In this document: piece by piece, positions 27,297 through 38,775 of the stretch | Layout: every line of letters starts with the position of its first letter | Position numbering within the stretch: position 1 is the first letter of the stretch | Assembly (NCBI RefSeq): GCF_037975245.1 | Contig: NC_092578.1 | Location: 15,048,321 to 15,112,320, forward strand | DNA length: 64,000 nt | Source of the DNA: Apostichopus japonicus | Lineage: Eukaryota > Echinodermata > Holothuroidea > Aspidochirotida > Stichopodidae | Direction of reading: 5' to 3' | The notes under the pieces: model-generated | Told to the model about the DNA's origin: nothing | Database searches by the model: none | Seen by the model: only the letters and a program-made list of their open reading frames with translations | Translations under genes and position numbers: made by a program

Positions 27297-28640
27297 TATT
27301 CTTTATGGTAGATATTCATTCATTTACTTCAGTTGTTTTCTATTGATGTCGATGAGTCATTAAGGTTAAATGGTCATACTGAAAACCTTGTAATAAGGCT
27401 AACACAACTGCAGCAACTTACGTTTTCTCATTTCTTGTGCAAGGTTGTCTAAATTATTTATAGTAAATGTCAACATTTGTGGCTTACCAACATAAGCCTA
27501 ACCTTCAAAAACTTTAAACAATCTAATAGGACTATCAGTTCCTTTGTGGCAAGAAATCACAAATCATTTTAGGCTATCTGGTCTACCTTTGCTTGTTAAA
27601 TGAGACACTTATTCTTTTAATTGGTTTATTTTGTCCACTGAGCATTACACTTCCTTACAACGATTATAAAGTTTCAAGAGTTTTTAGAAGGGAGTCAGAT
27701 CATCCTCTGTGGTGAGCCTGTAACATTTGCAATGTCTTATCAGTTATGGTATTTACCTATTGTTATGCATTTCATAATTGTCATAGCTTATTGCTGGAAA
27801 CACACCTTGGTTTACTTTGGCTGCTGAATAGCATCTTGCAGTTTAGAAGTCCTCTTACTGAAAAAATCCTTTTAACTAGTTCTTGGAAATTTGTTTTCTC
27901 TTTTTCTTCTCTATTTTTGTTATCTGAAGTAACTGTTTAACTATTTATTCGTATGGTTTCGTATTATAAAATTTTAATCTCATCTTTAGAAGTGTTTAAA
28001 TCCTTGCAATAGGCTGAAGTAATATATACAAAGATCTCTGTACATGAAACCTGTGTGTTTACAGCATAATTAAAAAAAGTAAATATCACTTCAACTTCAA
28101 TCATCTCCTTCTGTTGAGGAGATTTTTGTTTTTGCTTAACATGGAAGTCAAAGGTCAGCAAAGGTCAAGGCATAGGTCAAGGCATAATAACACACATAAT
28201 GACACCATGTTAACACTATCTCTAGAAGTCAAAGGAAAATTGAAGTTAAATAGCAGTTTAGTCAGACATTTCAGTACCTAGCAATTTCTTTTAAATAGCA
28301 TAACACTTCAAACTTCCATATAATGCTTGATATCCTAACATACACTTCATCGAATTTAAGGCTATGCCTACAGTTTGGAACTCCAAAATTGTATTTTCCA
28401 AGAAACATCAGTTCTTGAGGTATAATTTGTGGCCAAAACTGAACTAGTTGGAGAGTTGGTATATTTTTTGTGAAGGTATGTATGTTCAGGAAACGATATT
28501 TGGGGATCCCTCTGTGAGTAGATGTTTTGTTGTTGTTACTATAATTATTAATTGGTTTTATATCCTGTAGTTATGTACTTTGCGTAATAAGTTATATATT
28601 GTAAAAATAAATATATGAAGACTTTATCCTGACCCTCATT
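27297..28640. other. 3' flank of SAMD3-like gene inside the inner element
   Basis: No further exon recognised. AT-rich, with several AATAAA-like hexamers (for example about 28607). A small AAAGGTCA/AAGGTCAAGGCATA direct repeat lies at 28150-28186. Confidence 0.5.
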
Positions 28641-28659
28641 TGAATCATTGTGTTATCTT

Positions 28660-28890
28660 TGGATTATCAATTTGAACCAAGATAGAATCAGTGTGAACCA
28701 GAATTGCATCAATGTGAACCGGAATGTAGTCATCCTATCAATAAACAGTTTGAACCGGAATCGGATCATTTTATTTGAACCAAGTTTTCGGATCATTTTG
28801 AACCGGACTGGTTGGGTGCCCGATTGATCCAGTGTTTGGTTCATATTTGATCCGTTTCTGATCATATCTGAACCGGGAATTTTAAGAGTG
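28660..28890. repeat. Right subterminal GAACCGG/GATCA repeats
   Basis: At least seven diverged units of a roughly 20-30-bp phrase TTTGAACCGGAATNGGATCA are packed in 230 bp, ending in the right terminal repeat. The phrase also occurs at the left end, which ties the two termini to one element. Confidence 0.75.
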
Positions 28891-28892
28891 TA

Positions 28893-30078
28893 GTAGTACT
28901 ATAGTATTAGCGTTACTACACTGAAGTCGCAATAGACGAAGAGATTTTACTGTATCATCTAAATTAACACCCCCTTCATTGCTCTATTGTATACTAATAA
29001 GCTATGAGGTTAGCTTCAGAAGCGATGGGTTACATCTTCTTGTGAACAAATCTCAGTGCCCCAATTTATTTCTGGAATATGCTGGATCAGTTAGTTATAG
29101 CAATAATTTCTTATTCCTATTCCAGGAAAACCATTTTTTATGTTGTGGAGGGAGTGGGGGTAATGGGGATGGGTCAAAATACTAGGTAGGTAAAAAGATT
29201 TTATTCCAAAGGGTGTTTAATTAAATCTCAAAGCGATTTATTTTAAAGTCACAGAGCCAAAAATTCACACAACATAGTTCAAGTGTTAAATCATTGAACA
29301 AAATTTATTCAATATCAGTTCTAGACAGTCATTCTGGACAATCTGAACTAACATTAACAACAATCATTGTATTATATGACATAAAAGTAAAACTGTACTT
29401 TCCATAAACATTATCATTCTTAAATTACACTAATGTAATTTGTGACATCAAAGGAGGTTAAAAGAAAACAACTTACATGAATTTTTTGGCTTTAAGCCTA
29501 CAAAGCAGTTGCATGTCCATCGCTATCAATCGTTGTTGTGACAAATTAATTAGAATAATCCAGAAGCAAATACAATAAAGGGTTATTTAAACCAAGAAAC
29601 ACTGCACGAAGTAACTCACATGCAAAAATGTTACACAAGCACGACGACACGTACAACACTGATGGGCAATGTGAAACACAGCATCACACGCATTAAAACA
29701 ATCGAAGACCATTAACAGGGTGTACTGCTGAGTTTTTGAAGAAAGACTACAAAACAAACCAACTGCTGCTGAAGAAACAAAGTCTAAACATTCAAGAGTT
29801 CTGCTGCCTCCATTGGTCTTTATTATGACTTTTCTGTCAAATATCATTGGTGATATGGATATTTTGGCTTCCAGATTAAGGGTATGAATCAAACGTCTGG
29901 GAGGTAAATGCCCCTAAAAAGGTCAATGTCCGTTCCCTTATGCACATATTATATGACATCACGGTCACGCCAATACTTGTGTCCAAATGCTTCAAAACAT
30001 GCCTTTTCTTTCATTGTTGATGTTGGGTCTGGAAAATAACCTTTTCATCCTGAATTAAAAGTCTTGAATTTCAATATA
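28893..30078. other. Right part of outer element, no gene recognised
   Basis: A 101-codon minus-strand frame at 29587-29892 is cysteine-rich near its end but matches nothing I can name. It may be a remnant of an element-encoded protein or chance. Confidence 0.4.
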
Positions 30079-31036
30079 TCAACACTGAGGGAACCCTGAC
30101 GGATTGATAATCCAACACAATCGTAGTTTAGAAAAGGTGTTTCTGGAGGAATTTCTCAACCAAGGCTTCCTATACAATGAGTTTTCTCCTGGCAACTTGA
30201 ATCCAGTGTAATGACCATTGGCTGGAAAATCACTTCTGATCCTTTGGACTGCACATGATGGTAGCACAACCCTGACGTGTCTTGCTAGGAACCCCAAGTA
30301 TCATTGAACCTGTTGACCGTAGGCTATGTATCTGTACTGCCTGGGAAAAAATTTATGAAAGTTCAAAATGTATTAATGTTGGCCATGATGTCCACAATAA
30401 CAAGCAGGCATACAATGTACAGTTATGATTACCTTTGTTGTGATTTTACACCTTCCGTGTATCATGAAACATTCTTTTGTTTCAGAAAATTGATTTGCAA
30501 AACTCCAGGCCAAAGTACTAGCCAAGTAATAATGAGTATGAAATAACACATATGCCTACCTAGCATGGCTGCATAACTTACATCCCCGAGCCAAACTTTC
30601 AGTATGCAACCAACCCTACTAGTACTACACACTCTACATATGGGTTGTAAGTTACCGTAACACAACGCACAATACGGTTTAGGGTGTTCCGCGAATTCCA
30701 ACAACACATGCACAAAATGGACTGGATTTTGTTTTTAAATGCTTCGTTAATAAATTCTTACCACGTTGTATGTTCCTTGCAATGGTTTCGAACGGATATC
30801 TTCTTCGATATGTTGTGGAGCTTCAATTTCGGCTCGTTTAACAGGCTCGAACTGATACGGTTCTAACACCTCCGCTCCACCCTCAACGTTCGGTTCAATA
30901 CTGGAATGATCATCGCCTTCACTCTCTGCTTCGAATATGAGAAAGGGCACTCTAATTATAGCCCAATTTCACTGCCTAGTGAAGAACCATTATCACTTTG
31001 AACTTCGGTTGCCGCAATTGGTTCTGAATCCGCCAT
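30079..31036 (-). pseudogene. P2X7 C-terminal-domain-like gene of the outer element, broken
   Basis: Two minus-strand exons are recognisable. Exon 1 (31036-30762) starts MADSEPIAATEVQSDNGSS, shifts frame after GSEIGL, then continues as an acidic segment with LEPYQFEP before a GTAAGA donor. A later exon (from 30340, acceptor TTTTCCCAG) reads YRYIAYGQQVQ, a TGA in place of the usual tryptophan, then YLGFLAR and HVRVVLPSCAVQRIRSDFP then YTGFKLP. This order is that of the cytoplasmic zinc-binding C-terminal domain of the P2X7 receptor (P2RX7_C family), which also occurs as stand-alone multi-copy genes in invertebrates. The middle part with the cysteine-rich motif is not found in the 420-bp gap. 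No ion-channel domain is present, so this is not a purinoceptor. Confidence 0.8.
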
Positions 31037-31180
31037 TTCACAGGAAATTTTGATTTGATATCGCACTTGTGATCGGTGTTTTGTTTAGTAACTACTAGTG
31101 GTATGTGTACTTGTCTACTGTGTACGTGAATGGTATGTTCCGAGGATCGTAAAGCAGCGACAACAAATGTGTTCAAAACG

Positions 31181-31198
31181 TGACGTCACATGACGTCA
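31181..31198. promoter_or_regulatory. Double TGACGTCA palindrome, right arm
   Basis: TGACGTCACATGACGTCA: two overlapping-style palindromes 10 bp apart. The outer one is 182 bp from the right terminus, mirroring the left arm, and lies about 155 bp upstream of the P2X7-like start codon. A promoter role is inferred. Confidence 0.5.
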
Positions 31199-31384
31199 TG
31201 CGAATCGGAAAATTTTCGAGTAAACAAAGTTTCAAACGCCGAAAAGGGTAAATTCATACTCAATTTTCGACTTGAAAAATCAAGTTTTAAACTGGCAGAT
31301 TGGTTGATACATGTTCTAGAGAACATTCTTTGATGGATCCCAAAAATATAGGACTTTGAAATTTTCGTGTCATGGCCACTTTAA

Positions 31385-31948
31385 CGATATGTACGTTCGC
31401 CTTGACAGAATATTTTACTTTTGTTTAACAAAACAGAGATAGAGATATGGAAAAGTCTCTCAATTATTCATGTCAAAGAAAATGTTTTTAATACACAGCA
31501 TAATTAATTTGCAAAATGCATTCTGTTAATTCATCTACACTTGATGTGACGTTAATGAAAAAATATACTTATAAATAAAAACATTTCTTTATATTTGTGT
31601 TCAACAAGCCTTCAGTGTATGCAAGTGAATCATATATGATGAAACTGGTGTTTACTATATATATACGAGAACATAATATCAAAACGCATTCATATACATC
31701 ATATATGAATATTTTACTTCTACACGTTTCAGAGGAAAGTCCTCAGAAACCATGAATGGGGTCAACATGTTAAAAGCAATAACTCTACTTATGTTTGTGC
31801 AATGATAAAATATTGATATGTTTAGCGCAGCGGATGATAAATGGAAAATTGCAATTAATTTGGAATAGTTGAAAGAACATTTCATTGAGGAATTTTAGGC
31901 CTTTCTTAATGCGATCATTTGAACTATGTATATATTTCAGAAGGCCAG
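31385..31948. other. Gene-free stretch
   Basis: Nothing recognised apart from short AT-rich frames. Confidence 0.55.
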
Positions 31949-31951
31949 TTA

Positions 31952-32078
31952 TGGGGGGGGGGGGTGAAGAGGGAGAAGGGAGGGAGGGGGAGGGGAGGGA
32001 GGAAGGGAATGAGGGAACGGAGGGAGGGAGTGGGGAGATGGATGGAGGTAGGGGATGGGAGGGGATGGAGAGGGTGAT
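31952..32078. repeat. G/A-rich purine tract
   Basis: About 125 bp of almost pure purine on the plus strand, starting with G12 and made of GGGAGGGAGG, GGGGAGGGG and GGGGATGGGA units. It has many closely spaced G-runs, so G-quadruplex or triplex formation is possible. Confidence 0.9.
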
Positions 32079-33446
32079 GCAACTTTGCAGTCTGCTTGGA
32101 GAGCCAGGCCTGGCACCTGAAATACCAGACATCCTTTTTTGCTCGTCATATACCCCATATTTTTCACGGCCTCTCTGTATTTTCATTGACCATCAGATAG
32201 AGTTAACGGCAATTAATGGAATATTGTGCTATTTAACAGCAATATTCAATTGTTTTTTGGGCTAAAATGTTTTGATATGATATTGATCTTTAGTGTTATA
32301 AGTTACATATTGTTTCTAGCTTATGAATGTTTATCTATTCCATCGATAGCTTAATAAATACAATATTTAAAATCGGTGACGTAAAAAGTAAATATGATCA
32401 TAGCTTTCTTGTACTAAGACTTATTTGTGTTTGCTTTGGCACTATTCAAACCAAATGCTTTCATATACGGACACGAATACTTACATGAGAGACGAAAGCA
32501 AGAGGCAAGACATGAAACGACAGACGATGCGATTATACTATAAGTATAAGTGTATACAATGCATAGGATAGAACCCAGTAATTGCTACGCGATACATATC
32601 CAAGGGTCTAGGCTCTTTATCTTTCGGCGCCAGGTGCATTGACGTTTCACGCCTCTAAACCCCCTAGAGATGACAGTTAAATGGAGTTTCAACCACTTGA
32701 GTAAGTCTAACGAGTGTACACTCTGTAATCTAGACGCTGGTGATTTTTCTAATAATGGGTAAGATATGACTGAGGTACACATTTAAGTTTCTATATAATC
32801 AATGTATATTGTCTCTAATGGTTCTTTAAATCGTATCGTGAAATATCACGTGTCATCATCCCCTATCCATGTACCAGTGAACTCTTTAGTTTATCAGTGT
32901 ATTTGTAATATAATTACATATACAACGTGGGGTTTGGGACAAGGCATGCGTATAAAAATATCTACAGCTTGTATTAAGTACACTGACTTTTGGTTTACGA
33001 ATAGATTATGAGAATTGTGAGCAGTGGCCACGTTGTTAAAAATACCACAGTAAGTTATAATGCAAAAGGCCAGATATTGGTATAGTTATAATAGGAATAG
33101 ACACCGTAAAGAAATAACCAAAAATTTAACACTTTACAACAACAACTTCAAGCCGATGGCCCTGTTTACAAAGAAAATTATAATTGATTAAAATAAATTT
33201 AAATAAAAGCATTTGTCGTCAAGTTAAGACAATGAGGCACAAGACACCTTAATGCGTTTATAAGATTTTACATCCGAGGGATATTCTGATTGTTCTCAAT
33301 TTTCTTCCACTAAGACTAATATTTAGGCATACCGCTCTTCCTCAGTAATCATAAATATATATGCTTGGTCTTCCTTGTATATTAAAACAATTCTTCCAAC
33401 TTCAGAAGGCTACTTATCGAGCTGCGCACGATAGCTAGATCAAAGA
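32079..33446. other. Gene-free stretch
   Basis: No supported gene or bounded element. Confidence 0.55.
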
Positions 33447-33691
33447 CAGACGCGTAGCGAGGAATTTGTCAAGGGAGGGGCGAAGCAAACTATCTAAGCG
33501 AAGCGTACAAGAAAATTTTGGCCGAAAATGCCTCCCAGATCGCTGGAAATGGCACTCCCCGGACCTTCTAAGTTGCATCTAAGCATTTTCTATTTTGAAA
33601 TTACTAGCGATATCATAAAAAATATGTTCAAAGGGGGGGGGGGGGGGGGGCGATCGCACCCTTAGCCCCCCCCCCCTTGGCTACGCGCCTG
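33447..33691. mobile_element. hAT-type MITE, 245 bp, perfect 8-bp target duplication
   Basis: Termini CAGACGCGTAGC and GCTACGCGCCTG are inverted repeats. ATCAAAGA flanks both sides (33439-33446 and 33692-33699). The interior includes GCGAAGCGTACAAGAAAATT and CTCCCAGATCGCTGGAAATG, which recur inverted in the element at 52513. A G18 tract is near the right end. There is no coding capacity. Confidence 0.93.
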
Positions 33692-33699
33692 ATCAAAGA

Positions 33700-35689
33700 T
33701 CTGCTCCTCAGTAAACACCGAATGAGGTCCAAATTAGAACAGTTCCGTAATATTTCAAAACAGATCAAAATCCGAGTCGTAAGCCAAACGTCCTAAACAC
33801 TTTTCGAGGTCAAATGAAAGGTGAGATCATTGACCCGGGCGGGGACCGGTAATAGAGGGTGCATAGTGTTAAAATGTTACCACTTCACGCTGAACACGAT
33901 AGAGCGAGAATACTGGGGTTGTGATGAGACAGGTAAGCGAGGAGCGAAGTCAAATATTGGGTCTACACATGTTATTGTCATTTTACTGATGAAATTGGTA
34001 TCGAGTTGGTCATTACTTGCAAGGCTTTATGCAACGGAGAGTCACGTGGGTTAAACGTCATCGGTATAATGTAGCAAATTATGCTAGAAAATGTCGAATA
34101 ATGGTCAGCTCTGTTCAGACGTATTATCTGCAGTACCACTCCTCAGTGTCTGAGAATAATTTGAATAGACACAACCTCCAGAAAAAAGGGTTTTCTTTTC
34201 TTCTAGAAATGTCATTAAATGACACTTTTAGTTTTCCCTATATGCAAATCCGAATTTATTTATTACTGCAAAAGGTTATTCTGACTTTCAGAGAAACGTA
34301 ACTACTTTAAAAAAAACATACTCGCATTTGTTCATGCATGTATATGGATGGGACACTGACCCTATGCTTCAGTTTAAGTTTACTCGCGAGGGTTAAGACA
34401 GAATGTAAAAAAAAGGCGATAATAAAAGTATCCTTAGTCGATAATCTATCAATTTAAAACTAAAATATTCTGACAGAGCTACTGATTACTTATCAATGCT
34501 CATTTAGCAAACTGTCAGAAATGAACGCCTCAGCCTTTCTAACTGTAAGCACGTACGTCAAGCTAATATTCAGTACAATGGAAATCATCGAATGCTCGTT
34601 ACCTGTTAATTTAACGACCAATCACGGCTCCTCGTGAATAGCCCCCCCCCCACCCCACCTCCGAATGACGTCACCAAAACAATCAAGAGGAATCCAACCA
34701 GCAGTAAAAGACAAGCATCTCTCGCTATCTGGATTTGACATCAATAAATGTTTTTTAACAGCTTATGCAAACGATGGAAAAATTGTTTTTGTCTTTGAGA
34801 AAATATTTAGATAGTGGACTGTCTAGAATAATTTTGTTATTTTGAACTAAAAGGAATGAATTTTCAGACAATTTATAATAAGACGGCATCCTATAGAGAT
34901 GTAAAAGTATACATTATTAACCATATTTAACATTAAATAATTTACCACTTTTGTATTTCTTTTCAATCAACAAACTATAGTCACTTCTTTGCATTACTTT
35001 AGGCGATATACAAATGATTCAAAATGAAAAAGAACCATCCTTTTTCAATTAAGAAATGTGATAGAATTAACGCATAATTAACGCACATGCAATTCATACG
35101 CATGTGCGCGTATACAGTAAGTATAGGGCCTCGTTGAAGTTGGTACAAGCATCCTAATGCGTGGTTCATCATTGGAATTTTAATGCACTATCAATTTAGA
35201 GCATGTTTTAGTAGCGGAGAGAAATTTCTTTCAACTTAACAAGAAATTGGAAGAGACGTCGATAACATGTTCTTGTAATAATATATCGGATTTATTTATC
35301 CTGCAACTTAAATCAACATTCATACCCCCCCCCTCAGACCCCCACCAGTTGAATTTGTTTTTTGTCTTCGTCGACAAAAAGCACAAGTATGTCATGATCA
35401 ATTTTATAAGGTACTAAACTTTAATCTGACGTAACTTGACAGGCTGTGCCATTACTGAGACAACTCGTTAAAATTTAAACTAAACGTGATGTTAGAAACG
35501 TTTCTATCCGAGAGAGAGAGAGGGGTACCCATAGGTTGTTGATTCACTTTGCATGTATATATATATATTTTTATTTCAGAGGTTCGAACCGACCAAGAAA
35601 TATAGGTATAGCTTCCATTCCATGAACAAAGATGATGTAATCAGCTTATATAGTGCAATGTTGATGATTGGATAAACGTCACACAATTT
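33700..35689. other. Gene-free stretch
   Basis: No gene recognised. One TGACGTCA palindrome lies at about 34665. Confidence 0.55.
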
Positions 35690-36480
35690 CTCTCTTATGT
35701 AATTGTTTAATCACTGCATAAACCGTCATAACGCAAAAGAATTATTGAGATTAATCACTGCATTATTCATATATACGACAGTGTTTTAAGTTACATTGTA
35801 ATTACAGCATTACACACAATACAACGGTGTTAAGCTTACCTGTAATCAATGCAATAAAATAACATCATGATGGCGATGTTTAGTTTAGATGCAATCAATT
35901 CACAATACACAAATGTGCCACATTCAATTGTATATCGTTGCATTTAATCATAACACCACCGTTTAAACTTTCAGACTTTATCTCTGCGTTAGACGTAATC
36001 CGAAGGCGTTAAGTTAAATTGTAATCACAATGTAATCACAATGTAATCACGATTATACCATATATAACGGTGCTCAATACAATTTTTAATCAATGGAAAT
36101 AACACTAACACTGCAATGCTAATTTCAGTTGTAATCAATGAATTATAACACAAAGGTGTTACGTTCAACTGTAATCACTGTATACCATAGCACAACAGTT
36201 TTCAAATTAATCACTGCATTATCCATAATACAAACTTCAAAGTGTTAAGTGCCGATGTAATCACATGCAATATTATGCACAATATACAACAGTGTTAAGT
36301 TGACATGTAATCACTGCACTGTATCACACAACGGTGTTAAGTTCACCTGTAATCAGTAACATGAAATAATACGGAGATGTTAAATTCACCTGCAATAAAT
36401 TTACTATACACAAAGGTGTTAAGTTTCAACTGCAATCACCTTATTAAACATAAAATAATGGTGTTATTAACAACTCAAAT
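35690..36480. repeat. Diverged minisatellite, unit about 50-60 bp
   Basis: Repeated phrases GTGTTAAGTTNACNTGTAATCACTGCA followed by TATNACACAATACAACG recur more than ten times with many substitutions and length changes. Confidence 0.85.
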
Positions 36481-36489
36481 AATAGGTTG

Positions 36490-38190
36490 ACGAGCTGAAA
36501 TTAAAAAAACAAAAACTTTACATTTCGAATGCCAAACCACTAGAATAGAATTGACGGTACTTTACAGTCCCAGTGGTAACTGTTAAATATTATTTACATA
36601 TTATCTGCGAGTTTGCAGGAAGTTCACATCATTATAATTCGCAATTCTCAAACTTAGTAGACTGACACTTGACAATTTTCCCCAAATGATTCAATAGTCC
36701 TTCTTAAGGACAAAGCTGTCGAGAAATTGAATGTGACATCAACAAAATAGATGTTACAAGTCCGGGATCAAATGTAGATTATCTAGGGCTTGGGTCAACC
36801 TATGGCGTCAAATTAGCCTCGAAGACCACTTCCTACATTTGCTTATTAGAAACAGCTGCTTGTATTTACAAAGTCTCATGTTCCCGTCAGGCAAATAAAT
36901 ATAAGGGAGAAATATATCGTAGTTGTATGCGCACTACTAGAGTTTGCTAACACAGAATGTCAACAAATTTAGAGATGCCATACCATATTTAGGGTAGTAT
37001 TCATTCAAACGAAAAGGTTAACCATTGTCGAAAAAGTCCCTAAAATGCATCTAAGATACCTTAAACCATACTAAGTGGCTTTTTTTTTAAATGTTTTCGA
37101 TCAAAATCATGATTTTTTTTATAGCTTAGGATGTTGAAGACAATGAAATAAAATACGGATGATTTAAAATCATGAGAATCGAAGGTATTTAAGATATATG
37201 ATATATATATATATATATATTATATTGAAATTGTAACATTGTTATTAAACAGATTACTCAAAATTGAGCTTTAAGAGCGCACACATAGACGCAGTGGGTT
37301 CAAATTAGGTCAGAAATGGTCAATAGATGTTGTTTGTTTAATACGTTATACCCTTATATGGAGAATTAGTATGGGATACATGCACAGCGTGAAACACTGT
37401 ATGTGTCTTGTATAATACATGGATATCTATCAATATGTAATATCGTCTTGTGCGACGCGTGCATGCTGAGCCTATTGTCACTGACAGTTCATCAAAAATT
37501 TAAAATACGTCATTAGATAGATGACATCTGTAATTTCATCTTTGACGTCCTCTCCTTCAGTCTTCTTCGAAGTTTATTACCTTTATCTCTCTTTTTTCTT
37601 ATTCTTCTTCTTTCTTTTTTTTGCCAATAACATCCCGACAGCCTGGGGTGATGTTTCAGAGGCAAAAATCTTTAATACCTTAAACAAAACGGATCTTTAA
37701 AACCGTTCCACCCCATGTCACGTACTTTAAATCTTCTAATTTGATTGGGGGGCTTGTGCAATGTGATCTTATAACTGTTGGCTTCTTCTTTCAGTCTCTT
37801 GTTCTTTTTTTGTTCTTTTTTTTTCTTTTTTTCTTTTTTTAATCTTTGCCTGACGAGAAGAGCATATGAAACTTCTCGAGTTGCTAATATTACAACAACT
37901 TCAAATTTCTTAGAGTATATACCCATGGAGATGGAAAACCGGAGGGGAAAAGTATTTGACAAGGCTTTTGCCCGAAAGGAATTAACTCGCATAAAACTGG
38001 TCTTATATATAGTCAAGTTCATCAGCGTTGCTCTTTATGTATCGCAAAAACTTGCCTGACGTCACTTTCCTCACTTTTTTCCTTCAAAATGGCGGGTGTT
38101 GGTCATTTCATCGAAACTGATAATGGAGTTAAATCGATGAAGATAATAAAAAGTCAATCATTTTAATCTAACGATTGCTTTAAAAAAACA
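36490..38190. other. Gene-free stretch
   Basis: A 93-codon plus frame and a 116-codon minus frame overlap at 37672-38059 through a T-rich tract. Neither resembles a known family. A short (TA)n run lies at 37199-37220. Confidence 0.5.
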
Positions 38191-38194
38191 GCGG

Positions 38195-38775
38195 AGTTAA
38201 TGTATAGTAGTGGAGTTGTACATAATGAGTGAAGTCGTGGTATGACACTATAGTGTAGTTGTTAGTGTCGTCAGTGGTGCACGTTGACTACATCAAAGTG
38301 TAGTCATCGTTTCTCACCGAGTACAAGGTTGTATAGTCATTCGTATACACTGTTTTTGTATGAGTACATGGTATAGTCTCGTTACTGGTACACAGGGAGT
38401 ACATGACAATGTAGTCAAAGGGTGCAATGCATTTTAATGTAATCGTTTGTGTCAATCTATAATTATGAGGACGGAGTTGCCGTAATCCTTAAGTGAGAAG
38501 TACACGAAAGTGACTTCAAAGTGATTGAGTATATACTAGTGACGTAATTGTTACTTTTTTTGTATATTGGCAGTGTCGTAACTTTACACTTTCAATAAAT
38601 GATGACGTCATATTTACCTATTGGATACAAGATAGTGACGTCATCTTTACACTTTGAGTACAAGATAGTGACGTCATTTTGACACTTCTTGTACACGAGT
38701 GTCGTCATTTTTACACTTTGTGTACACGATCGTGACGTCATTTGTAAATTATAGTGACGTCATATTTGTACTTTG
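38195..38775. repeat. Diverged minisatellite with repeated TGACGTCA sites
   Basis: The left half carries GTAGTNGT / GTGTAGTCAT variants. The right half (38600-38765) carries five TGACGTCA palindromes and one TGTCGTCA variant at roughly 30-50-bp spacing, with TTTACACTTTGNGTACACGA between them. Confidence 0.75.

Larger units (their letters stand above)
21906..28890. mobile_element. Unclassified TIR element, 6985 bp, carrying a SAMD3-like gene
   Basis: The left end is CACTCTTAGAACTACCGG followed by TTCA. The complement of the right end is CACTCTTAAAATTCCCGG followed by TTCA, 19 of 22 matching. TA flanks both sides (21904-21905 and 28891-28892), and the match extends to CTA, so either TA is the target duplication or the repeat is 25 bp. 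Subterminal regions are packed with TGAACCG and GATCA motifs: about three copies in the left 110 bp, seven or more in the right 230 bp, mostly in one orientation. It interrupts the outer Kolobok-like element. The only gene seen inside is the SAMD3-like one. No transposase domain was recognised, and I cannot assign a superfamily. Confidence 0.7.
21185..31380. mobile_element. Kolobok-like DNA transposon, 10.2 kb, nested and decayed
   Basis: Both ends are flanked by TTAA (21181-21184 and 31381-31384). The termini are inverted repeats: AGAGGCCATGACACGAAAA on the left and AGTGGCCATGACACGAAAA on the complement of the right, 18 of 19 matching. TTAA target sites together with a THAP-domain protein are typical of the Kolobok superfamily. 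The left end carries a THAP exon reading inward. The right end carries a P2X7-C-terminal-like gene also reading inward. A TGACGTCA palindrome lies exactly 182 bp inside each end, and the approximately 200-bp ends look like one diverged long inverted repeat. A second element (21906-28890) is inserted inside. The genes are broken, so the copy is not autonomous. Confidence 0.85.

Noticed and set aside
30079-30340. A P2X7 purinoceptor gene
   Set aside because: Only the cytoplasmic C-terminal-type domain is present. There is no channel domain, and the copy lies inside transposon ends with a stop codon and a frameshift.
31785-32265. Serine/proline-rich and glycine/glutamate-rich frames on opposite strands
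   Set aside because: They are translations of the purine tract.
37672-38059. Overlapping 93- and 116-codon frames
   Set aside because: Both run through a T/A-rich simple tract and look like low-complexity translations.
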